DNA from: Prinsepia uniflora
Lineage: Eukaryota > Streptophyta > Magnoliopsida > Rosales > Rosaceae
Length of the DNA: 64,000 nt
NCBI GenBank assembly: GCA_032719365.1
Contig: CM064874.1
Span: 42,248,271 to 42,312,270, forward strand
Reading direction: 5' to 3'
The notes under the pieces: generated by a model
Databases searched by the model: none
What the model saw: the letters and a program-made list of their open reading frames with translations, nothing else
What the model was told of the DNA's origin: nothing
Shown: positions 28,910 through 39,099 of the stretch, one piece after another
Layout: every line of letters begins with the position of its first letter
Numbering within the stretch: position 1 is the stretch's first letter
Translations under genes and position numbers: made by a program

Positions 28910-29668
28910 TGTAACGGCTCGGAAATTTGAGAAAAGTAAAAGTTGGAAAGATTAGAGGGAATTAACGGTATTGCCCATATAAGGTCAAAGGTTGCCTTTT
29001 TCACATGGGCACTTTTTGAACGTTCTGTGAAGACCGTTATGTAGACTTCGAGATTCTGAAACCGTAGACAAGAAGCATGCCAAAATCGAAGATCAAATAG
29101 ATTCAATATGGGCAAAAACAGAGTATAGGCATTTTGGTAAATTTGGAAGTAAGGGTATTTTGGTAATTTTACAAGAAGGAATATAGGGTAATCTAGAATG
29201 TTCTTTTCCCTCCTATTTCCTTTCTTCCACCAACCTATAAGTTTATATATATGTATTGCATTTTTTATAGGTGACTTGGGTGGAGGGAAGTTGAAAATGA
29301 AAACAAGCAAAGAATGAAAGAAAAAAAAAGGAAAGAAAAGAAAGCTAGGGAGCAAGAGAAAGAAAAAAAAAAGAGAAATAAGAAGAGAAAGAAAAGACGA
29401 GGGACTCAGAGATGCCAAGACCCATGAGCCGAAACTGAGAAACGAAAAATCAAAGAAAAATTGAAAACAAATTGAGGGTCATTAGGAGCTCTCCAACTTG
29501 TATCCATGGCGAACTGATGTCCTAGCGAGGTCCTTATGATCATTCTGGGATTGAAAGGAAGAAGGTTTTGACATGAAACGCTATAGGAAGAACCTTCCAA
29601 CCATGGCCGAAAAATTGAAGGTATTTGTTTCTAATTTCTAGCACTAATTAGTTTCTTTAGAAATCATA

Positions 29669-32600
29669 TGTCAGGACCCACCCCGGATTCATCCCGAAAC
29701 CCAAAATAAATCCCGCTCCCGTCTGACTCCCCGACACAGCACCCAAGTAAAACGCACTCAAACCCAGTCAGACACAGGAGTAATAAAACAAAATATCCCG
29801 AAGTTATCGTTTACAAAGCATAGTACGAAAATACAAGGGAAATAAAAAGAACGATAAATTACACGCACACGGAAGACTTTAAACTATTCCGGGATCCCTC
29901 ACGTCACTTCTATGCCTCGGACTCTGCCTCGACGTCAAGACCCCGCACTAGCTCCACAACCTGGAGGGCAAGTTAACACAGAAGATGTGAGTGGACCATA
30001 ATAACAGAAAGATTTCTAAAACCATTTATCAAAAACCGAGTTTAACCCTCCGTTTTGAAAACTACATGCATAACCACCAGTTGTTAACATAGTTATAAAT
30101 CAATGTTCACAAAACATCACAAAACATCATAAGAAACAGGAACACTATAAAACAGTTATGGAAAACATGGCATGAGTATCAAAACCCGAAGCATAAACCA
30201 TAAAACTGAAATCATCATTTCCCGATCAAACCTGCTGGACCTATCCGAGTCTTTAAACTCCCGAGTCTTTAAACTCAATCCAGGCCTTAATCATATCCGA
30301 GTCTTTAAACTCCCGAGTCTTTAAACTCAAGGCCTACGGGGGAAATCAATATATCCGAGTCTTTAAACTCCCGAGTCTTTAAACTCAATCCGGGTCTTTA
30401 AACCCAATCCGGCCGGTCCCCCGTCACATATATCCGGGTCTTTAAACCCGATATCCAGATCCAGCAAATCTAATCCCAAAATCATATGAAAACCATTTAC
30501 CAATCCACATCCAAACCCAGATCCGAAATCACTGGTCCGATGCCTTTCCAGCATCCAGAACCGTCATTCCGAACCCAAATCCGGAATCCACTTTCTAACT
30601 TTCAAACCACATCTCGTTTCCCGAAATCCAATTTGAAAACCGAAAACCTTTAATCATCAAAATCATATCATGTTCCATAAGCCCTTTAGAATCAATGAAA
30701 ACCACTTATTAATTGAAATCACAAAACCATAGCATCATTTTCAGAAACCAACCACTTTCTCGTAAAACGTGCTAAAACCGAACTTCCTCGAAAGGCGTGT
30801 AATCATGTCAAATCAACCAAAACATATTCGATAAACATAGAATAATGACTAAAACAGTAAAAAAATTATAGTAAACAGGTATGCATGCTCGAGTTTAAGA
30901 AAAGGGTCCACTCACAGTACTGAGCCCTACTCGCGTCCTGAACGTCCTGTACGTCCTCGGCTTCCTCGGGAAATCCCGATCCTGTTAAAAATCACCAAAT
31001 TACGTCACTAACACGTTCACGAAAGTTCACCTAATTTCCCTCAAAATTCCCCGAATCCTAAACGTAATAACCCGGGACCCTAAACCTTCACCCTTACCGA
31101 ACTAACCTCAAACGACGTCCGATTGACTCGAAACCAACTCCATTGAACTCACCATAACTCCTAGAACAAAAACCATGTTGACCGTTTTCCCCATCGCCGC
31201 CGCACGCGCCCCCACACGCCGCCCAAAGTGGCTGCGCGTGGCCCTCACGCGCCTGCTACAGTGCATCGGCTACCTCGAGCCAACCCGGTTCACCACAGTC
31301 ACCTGCAACTCAGACCGGCGTCAGCGGTTCACCGCCGTGCCTGCACGGTTTCTCTCCCTTTCTTCACCAACAGCATCGTCCAGACCAACCCTATAGATTT
31401 CCCAACTCCGTTCACCTCGACACTGTCTCTAGCCCGTCGACTGAACTCGAAACCAGACAGCCCCAACTCCCCTACTTCACGTTCCAGCCACCCAGCTCAC
31501 CTCCCTTCACGGTGGCTTCACCAAACTCTTCCCTGGACCTTACTGAACCTAAACCAACCCTCCTAGACCTTCGACTCAGCCCCAATCGTCACGACTTGCC
31601 GTTCGAACATCACAGCAAAACAGAGCACCAGAGTGCCTGCTGTCGTCTGAGCTCCACCGTGTACACCCCCGTCACGGCGACTATCCTAGTCGACGCCTAG
31701 GACTCTCCTGAACCTCGCCCTGACCTCCAATTCCCTCGACTCTCACCCTAGACCCACGACTTTCACGTTGAACCTCAACGGAAAAACAGAGTACCGCAAT
31801 GGGGACGAGGAAATTACCTACCTCCTATCGCCGCCGTGGGCTCAGCTGCGAGGTAGTGGCTCCTCCTGTCTTCCTCCGTCCTCTGAGCACTTCCCTTGAC
31901 CTCGAGTGATCGAGTACGGCTGCACCACCGCCCACTTCTCTGTTTTTCTCCCTGAGTTCCTCCCTGGTTCCCGTGGCTTACACCTCACACACACACACCC
32001 GCTGCACCTCTCAACCACTTCACCAGCTTCCTCTCACTCTCCCGTCCCTCACTCACTCACCAGGACTCCTCAATAGCCACGATCACCCTTCCAATTCCCT
32101 TAATTTCCTCCCTCTGTTTCTCTCTGTATGTCGAAGAACAAGAAGGCATAGCACGGGTGCACCCCAAATAATTGGGCCGTGAATGCACATGATTCCACCA
32201 GAATCCTCTACACACATGCCACATGTCACAATCCACTCCACACACTCCCACATGGCCCAATCCCAGCCGTCCATTCCTTTCCTCTGTGCATAAATCCCAA
32301 TGTGCCACAAAGACCAAAATACCCTTCTTTTTACCTCATTTTACGGTTTTGCCACTACCCTTCTAGACCCGTAACTAACACCTCGTAAGTCCGATGAATA
32401 CGTGCCGCCTGTCATCGAACTCAGGACGACGAGATCTACCTAACCATCCTAGGTCAACATACCAAAACCCGTTTCTACGAAAATTCAACTATTCCCCTTA
32501 ATTTACTCAAATTACGGTTATGCCCTCAACCTTCCGAACATCACAACTTCCTCCTCGGATGTCGAAATCGGGCGTGCCACCTGCCTAGGGATTCGTGACG

Positions 32601-32795
32601 TCCTAAACTACGTCCTGGTCACTGGTCAAAGTCCATCTGACCACCCGAACTAAAAGTCAACGGTTTTGCCCGAACTAGGGGCAAAATCGTCATTCTACGC
32701 TAATGACCTTATCAGGACCAACTAACCACCGATTAACCTCACTAATCACACCTTAATCAGTCTACTAATCCCGGCTTCCGGGACGGGTTGTTACA
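29669..32795 (-). mobile_element. Solo LTR, LL family (3,127 bp)
   Basis: TGTCAGGACCCACCCC to GGGACGGGTTGTTACA, flanked by a perfect TSD TCATA (29664-29668 and 32796-32800). Contains the GAGTCTTTAAACTC array (30245-30450), the GC-rich hairpin (31234-31252) and the U3 double unit (about 32330-32700). No PBS or internal sequence. Proline/serine-rich ORFs at 31175-32390 are C-rich LTR sequence read through and have no recognisable domain. Confidence 0.92.
30245..30450. repeat. Array of GAGTCTTTAAACTC inverted repeats
   Basis: Eight units: six CCGAGTCTTTAAACTC (30245, 30261, 30297, 30313, 30355, 30371) and two CCGGGTCTTTAAACCC (30391, 30434). Arms GAGT/ACTC become GGGT/ACCC in the last two, so both arms changed together. 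Confidence 0.88.
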
Positions 32796-33609
32796 TCATA
32801 GATATGCTTCTAGGATTGAGGAGATTAGATTTTATGTATAAAATGTAAATTTTAGATGTGAAATGATAGAATTACAGTCGGGTCAACCCATCGAGTTGGA
32901 AGCCCGAAACTAGGAAAATAGGTCGACTCGCTGGAGGTTAAAGCTAACCTGTGACAAGCGCGTGGACACCACACTCAGGGGACTGTGGTGGCGCGTGGGG
33001 GCTGATAGGGGCGCGTATGGAGGTCCTCCGTCGTCCAATCAACATGGTTTTTCATGTTTTCAATATTACGAATCCAATGGTACAATCTTCGAGAGAAACA
33101 CATATCGTCTTGGAGTAGTTTGGACTGTTTGAAGAATTATGCACATTTTAAAATTAGTAATTTAATTCAGAAAATTGGATAATTTAATTATAAGATTAAT
33201 GGGATATTAAAGATCTTTAATGGTGGATTATGATGTAATAAAAAAATTTGCGGAAGTTACGAAAAAAGTCATGCATCTAGGGATTTGGCTATATGTACGA
33301 TATATGAATAGACTTTTCTTTAGTTATTATTCATATTTATCAATTTAATTATTTAATTATAAGATTTCATATAAATTTTTAATAGTAATGGGTTAAGGCT
33401 CGGAAGAAGTCAATCTGATAGATTCCACTACATAATGGGATTAATGGGCTGGACGTGGGCAGTAACACTGATAAACACTCGAACTACGCATTAAATTAAA
33501 TACGTAATTTGAGTATTAGGAAATTTAAACCTTTTTTGTGTAGATGTAGTATTGGTAAATAGGGATCGTTCTTTAACTAGGGAAATTAGGGAACATTAAT
33601 AATGTGTTA

Positions 33610-33870
33610 GTGAGAAAGAATAATGAATAAAAAAATAATGAATGAATTAGTGAATGAAAGAATAATTGAATAAATGAATCAAAAAATAAATGAATTAAAG
33701 AATTAAAGAATTAAAAATAAAGAATTAAAAAATTAAAAAATTAAAGAATTAAAGAATTAAAGAATTAAAGAATTAAAGAATAAAGAATAAAGAATAAAGA
33801 ATAAAGAATAAAGAATTAAAGAATTAAAAAATAAAAAATTAAAGAATTAAAGAATTAAAGAATAAAAGAA
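33610..33870. repeat. AT-rich microsatellite (AATTAAAG / AATAAAG)n
   Basis: Long runs of AAAGAATTAAAGAATTAAAG and AAAGAATAAAG. The counterpart in the plus-oriented Athila LTR lies at about 5145-5330, so the tract belongs to the LTR family and has expanded here. Confidence 0.9.
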
Positions 33871-35359
33871 TGAAATAGGGGAGTTTTAAACAAAGTGTAA
33901 TCTAAACTACATTTTTAACCAAACTAAGAATTAAAATGTAAATGCTCATGCTAATTAGAACTTACAAACCATAGAGTAGTTTCATAGAAAAAATCGACAC
34001 TTTTACATAAGTAATTTCAAATTAACAATCACATTATTTAAACTACTCATAAAATAGACTTACTTTAAAAACAAATTTTACTAACACTTTAACATTTTCC
34101 TCATAGCAAACCAATCGCGAAATCTTACATTCGTCATCTCAAATACTTGCATATATCTTTCAATATTATAAATACATCAACCATTAATGTGCATCAAACA
34201 TCAATATGCTTCAAACATTTACAATATCATTCACCTTAAGTTTATAATTAAATGCGCCGACAGCGATCAACATTTAATCTCTTCAATCCTAGTCTAAATG
34301 GACCGAACAACGAAAAACATATAGCATCAAATTAAAGTTTAAGCACTAAGATATATGAAGTAAAAGAAATTCAAAAAGTAAAACACATGGAGATTGCATT
34401 CATACTTACAAAAGTTTAGAAAGAAAATACTATCACCTGTATTGAATTATAAGTAAACCGAAACAATAACAAGAATTTAAGTAAAGTGAATAAAGTTACA
34501 CTTTCGGAACCCAAGAACAGCTTGTGATTCCGAAAGTGGATAGAAACAAGGGAATGTTATTCATAAAATTTTCTGAACAGCCGAAAAAACCTTATGAAGA
34601 TCGAGGATAAAACATAAGAATTCAGACTTAAATTCTAGAATTACCTCGGAAAACTCGGCCTAAGATTTTCTTAAGGAAAGCATAAATTCATATCTAAAAA
34701 AGAAGTCAAAGAAGTTAAAAAGAACATTTTACTAAGAAAATCAAAGAACTAAAATTAGAAGAAAATGAAATTTAAGAAGAAAATTAAAAGAAGTTACAAA
34801 TGGTCCCAAAAATAAAGAACAAAATAGAAAGAAAATGAACTAAAAGAAAAGGAAAAAGAACTACTAAATGAACTAACTTGCACAAAATGGGGACTAAAAT
34901 TGAGACTAAATGGGACCCCTCAACAATGAGAATGACCTCCCTATTTATAGAGGGAGTGTTAAAATTCAAATAATAAAATACAGACAATAAATATAAAAAT
35001 AATTACAAATAAAAAGATGACTAATGATGGGTTTTTGGCTGTTTTTACGGTTGAATTTGCAGAAAATCAGGGAAAGACATGCTGGGGCAGAGGAGCAGTT
35101 GACTCGGCAGGGCTCAGCTGATAAGAGGATGGGCCTTCGGTGAAAGGCTGCTGAAAAGAAGAGGGTAGGTAGCGCGTCAGGCGCTGAATGGAGCAGTTGG
35201 AAGTTGGCAGGCGTGCGCTGACAGCAGAAGCATGGCTTACGACAGACGTGCCCTGAGCTGGAGAAGTGGGCTTCGCGCGAGACGCGCTGACAGAAGCAAA
35301 ATGCAATCGGCGTGCGCGCTTCAAATCAGGAGATAACGGTTCGGTAGGCACCTATCGAA

Positions 35360-36199
35360 TGTCAGGACCTACCCCGGTTTCACCCCGAAAACTGAGGTAA
35401 ATCCTGCTCCCGTCAGACACCCGAGTACAAAACCTCCCTACTCCCTCACTGTCTTTCTCTCCAGTTCTGATCACTCCTCACTCATCAATCCACACCACCA
35501 CACACAATCACCGTTCACTTTCTCTCAATCTCCCCTCTCTGTTTTCTGTCTGGTGCAAAGAACCAACACGAACTCAGCCCCAAATAATTGGACCATGTGT
35601 GCTAGAAACCTCTAGCCCTCCTACACGTGTCATCAATCCTTCAACTCCTCTCCCATCTGTTTCAATCTCAGCCCTCCATCTTCCCTCTCTGTTACACAGA
35701 TCCCAAGGTGCAAAAAGACCAAAATGCCCTTCCTAAAACCTCAAAATTACAACGTTGCCACTACCTTTCTAGACCCGTAACTCCCACATCGTAAGTCCGA
35801 TGAATACGTGCCGCCTGTCATCGAACTCAGGATGACAAGATCTATCTAACGGTCCTAGGTCAACATACCAAAACCCGTTCGTACAAAAAGTCAACTTTTC
35901 CCCTTATTTTAACCAAATTACGTTTATGCCCTCAACCTTCCGAACATCATAGCTTCCTCCTCGGATGTCGGAATCAGGCGTGCCACCTGCCTACGGATTC
36001 GTGACGTCCTAAACTACGTCCTGGTCATCAGTCAAAGTCCATTGGACCACCCGAACTAAAAGTCAACTTTTTGCCTGAACTAGGGGCAAAATCGTCATTC
36101 TACCCTAACGACCCCAACGAGACCACTAACCACCGATTAAGCTCACTAATCCCATCTTAATCACTATCTAAACTTTAATTTCTGGGACGGGTCGTTACA
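35360..36199 (-). mobile_element. 3' LTR of the gag-only element
   Basis: TGTCAGGACCTACCCC to TCTGGGACGGGTCGTTACA, 840 bp. Confidence 0.92.
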
Positions 36200-36735
36200 A
36201 TCTACCCACCTAAAAAGAATTTCGTCCCCGAAATTGCAGAGCTAGTTCCCGACACCTAGGGTCTCCTACCCGGTACTCAATACTAAGTTAACAACAAATT
36301 CTCCTAGGTTTCTTATCTATCATCTCCACCTTGGGTATTTCACTCCATCCCTAGCTACTGTTACCACGGACAACCCTCTCTCTGTAACAACTGTATGGTG
36401 TACGCAAGGGAAACTCTATGAACAGAAAACGAAGATATTTTAAAATACCTCATATAGAGTACCCGATAGAATTCACAGAGCACATCCTCACGTACTACCA
36501 CCTCACCTTTCCAAACCAACTCGAATACTAACCCAGACAATCGAACACCTATCTCCCTCGGCTACTACTTCGGCCACTATCGGAATAATCTACAAAGTCC
36601 TAAAGGCAAACTCTAGCTTGTGGGTTCTCTCCTTCAATAACCTCATATCGATCAGTTATAGTCACTCCTTTCCTATACCTTTCGTCATCCTTCCACGGAA
36701 CTCACTGTAACACTCCAGATCCTCTAGGGAAACTC
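36200..36735 (-). mobile_element. PPT and deleted 3' interior of the gag-only element
   Basis: On the minus strand TAGGTGGGTAGAT (36201-36213) directly precedes the LTR and serves as PPT. Just upstream is GGGGACGAAATTC, the terminal phrase common in LL-type pol ends. The remainder is non-coding; most of pol is absent. Confidence 0.6.
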
Positions 36736-37838
36736 CTAGACTCTACACTGGGATCCAACAACAAAGCTGGGTACAACATATCCAAGAAGAGTAAAAATAC
36801 CTGTCCCCGCATCTGGTGCCGACTGAACCTCCTGCTGAGTCATCGAAAACACTCGGGCCTGAGATCCCGACGCTCTACCACGTCCCCTCGAACTACTAGT
36901 GGCACCACCACCTCCTCTAGTGCCCGCTGTCCCTGACGCTGTACTCTGTCCAGGCTCCGCTGCTCCTCGGCCTACACCACCTTCCTGTGGCAACAGTGCA
37001 CACTCACATCGGAAGTGACCACGCTCTCCACAGTAAAAACAAACATCCCGATCGGAAAGACCTGGTCGCCCTGTCGACGCAACAGACATCGCACTAGCTT
37101 GCGGAGTCGGCTGTGCTCGGTAACCACGAAATCCTGAACTCTGGAAACTACTAGGTCTACCGAAACGATCATCACCCGATGACGACGCTCCACCGAAGTT
37201 ACCTCTTTTCGGTGTCCGCTGGCTCGAAGCTCCAGAAAAAGATGGCTCCCGGCGTCGCACCGGCAAACTCGCCTCAACCCTTACCGCAGCATCCGACAAC
37301 TCTCGGAGGGTAGCAAATGATCCAGCCGTCACGATGGCACGAATCTTACCTCGTAGGCCCAATTCAAATCTACGACACTTCTCGGCTTCAGTAGCCACAA
37401 ACGCAGGAGCAAACCGAGACAACATCTTGAATTTCCGTTCGTACTCAGCCACACTCATATTCCCCTGCTGGAGTTGCAGAAACTCCGCCTCCTTGGCATC
37501 CCGGAAGGAACGAGGATAATACTGATCTAGGAATCTCTCCCGAAACGTCTCCCAAGTCACAGTGTGGGCATCCCAACCAGACAACTCGGGGTATACCACC
37601 ACTCATATGCCGCACCGTCCAGCAAGAACGTAGCCAGTAACACCCGATCCTCCGGTGGGCAATGCATCACCGCAAAGATCCGCTCAAGTCTCGTGATCCA
37701 CCTCTGGGCTTCCTCAGGATCAGCCCCGCCACTAAAAGTAGTAGCCCCGAGCCGCTGGGCTCGCTCAATCGTGGTACTCTCAGTTCCCCTCGCCATTTCT
37801 TCTTCAGGTCGTGGAGAGGGTCCACGTCTCGGAGGCAT
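36736..37838 (-). pseudogene. gag: gag of the LL element, one frameshift, pol missing
   Basis: Start ATG at 37838 gives MPPRRGPSPRPEEE, typical of Tekay/Del-type chromovirus Gag. The frame carries the early Gag domain (DPEEAQRWITRLERIF, DGAAYEWW). It shifts frame near 37590-37602 and resumes as WETFRERFLDQYYP, EFLQLQQGNMSVAEYERKF and FELGLRG. A CCHC zinc knuckle CFYCGERGHFRCEC follows. The frame ends shortly after, where the protease would begin. Particle proteins would have to come from intact relatives. Apart from the frameshift, Gag is well preserved, in keeping with the similar LTRs. Confidence 0.88.
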
Positions 37839-37930
37839 CGTCAACCACACGCTGAACGAGGCATAGAAGCAGTCAAACAACCGAAACACAACCTCACAAA
37901 CCGACAAACTCAACAAACTCGACAAACCTA

Positions 37931-37943
37931 TGCTCTGATACCA
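37931..37943 (-). other. Primer binding site, initiator-Met type
   Basis: Minus strand TGGTATCAGAGCA, two bases from the LTR at 37946. Confidence 0.93.
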
Positions 37944-37945
37944 AT

Positions 37946-38785
37946 TGTCAGGACCCACCCCGGTTTCACCCCGAAAACCGAGGTAAATCCTGCTCCCGTC
38001 TGACACCCGAGCACAAAACCTCCCTACTCCCTCACTGTCTTTCTCTCCAGTTCTGATCACTCCTCACTCATCAATCCACACCACCACACACAATCACCGT
38101 TCACTTTCTCTCAATCTCCCCTCTCTGTTTTCTGTCTGGTGCAAAGAACCAACACGAACTCAGCCCCAAATAATTGGACCGTGTGTGCTAGAAACCTCTT
38201 GCCCTCCTACACGTGTCATCAATCCTTCAACTCCTCTCCCATCTGTTTCAATCTCAGCCCTCCATCTTCCCTCTCTGTTGCACAGATCCCAAGGTGCAAA
38301 AAGACCAAAATGCCCTTCCTAAAACCTCAAAATTACAACGTTGCCACTACCTTTCTAGACCCGTAACTCCCACATCGTAAGTCCGATGAATACATGCCGC
38401 CTGTCATCGAACTCAGGATGACAAGATCTATCTAACGGTCCTAGGTCAACATACCAAAACCCGTTCGTACAAAAAGTCAACTTTTCTCCTTATTTTAACC
38501 AAATTACGTTTATGCCCTCAACCTTCTGAACATCATAGCTTCCTCCTCGGATGTCGGAATCAGGCGTGCCACCTGCCTACGGATTCGTGACGTCCTAAAC
38601 TACGTCCTGGTCATCGGTCAAAGTCCATTGCACCACCCGAACTAAAAGTCAACTTTTTGCCCGAACTAGGGGCAAAATCGTCATTCTACCCTAACGACCC
38701 CAACGAGACCACTAACCACCGATTAAGCTCACTAATCCCATCTTAATCACTATCTAAACTTTAATTTTTGGGACGGGTCGTTACA
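37946..38785 (-). mobile_element. 5' LTR of the gag-only element
   Basis: TGTCAGGACCCACCCC to TTTGGGACGGGTCGTTACA, 840 bp, followed by TSD TCGAA. Confidence 0.92.
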
Positions 38786-39019
38786 TCGAAGGCTTGAGTG
38801 GGCTGGACATGCAGGAATTGGGTCGCGAACAAGTGGGTTGCTGGGCCGGAAGGGATGGGCACTGTTTGGTTGACCTATCAAGATGTGAATATAGATAAAA
38901 TCAGAAATATCCCTTGTTTGGCAAGAATTAAGAGCAAGTCTTGGTAATTTCAAGATTGATGTTAGACGGGAGTAAGACGGGGCATGATTATCAAAGTGTT
39001 TTAATAACGGGTCCTGTCA

Positions 39020-39099
39020 TTTGATGTAATTTTCTGACCTCAATGGAATTTATCTTACACAAGATCAATGCAAGACAAGACGGAATCCTACACCATATA
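39020..39099 (+). mobile_element. Tat-type 3' region fragment (left part)
   Basis: TTTGATGTAATTTTCTGACC through GACGGAATCC matches 43850-43930. It continues at 41792 after the solo LTR. Confidence 0.6.

Larger units (their letters stand above)
35360..38785 (-). mobile_element. Young internally deleted (gag-only) LL element with short LTRs
   Basis: Two LTRs of exactly 840 bp (35360-36199, 37946-38785) with roughly 14-15 differences by eye, flanked by perfect TSD TCGAA (35355-35359 and 38786-38790). A Met-type PBS lies beside the right LTR and a PPT-like tract beside the left, so the element is read leftward. The 1.75-kb interior has one gag frame and no RT, RNase H or integrase. The LTRs lack the roughly 2 kb of hairpin-array sequence found in other LL LTRs. 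Confidence 0.93.
33469..38850 (-). mobile_element. Athila-like LTR, minus orientation, interrupted by a younger element
   Basis: From 33469 (TGATAAACACTCG) the sequence is the reverse complement of Athila LTR ends (compare 45966 leftward and 5477 leftward). A TATAAATAGGGAGG box is present on the minus strand (about 34938-34951), and the inverted repeat TTCGGTAGG...CCTATCGAA (35340-35359) matches 44787-44806. It is split at 35360-38785 by the gag-only element. Its far end lies somewhere in 38790-38850 and is not canonical. No internal region adjoins 33469, so it is a solo or truncated LTR. Confidence 0.68.
28910..39019 (+). mobile_element. 3' LTR of the subfamily b element, split by three later insertions
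   Basis: LTR sequence is present at 28910-29668, 32801-33468 and about 38850-39019. It starts TGTAACGGCTCGG and ends AACGGGTCCTGTCA, collinear with 26419-27826. The interruptions are a solo LTR (29669-32795, plus 5-bp TSD) and an Athila LTR (33469-about 38850) that itself contains the gag-only element 35360-38785. No TSD is visible around the whole element. Confidence 0.7.

Noticed and set aside
31175..32390. Pro/Ser/Thr-rich ORFs as host genes
   Set aside because: They lie wholly inside a solo LTR with a perfect TSD and have no domain.
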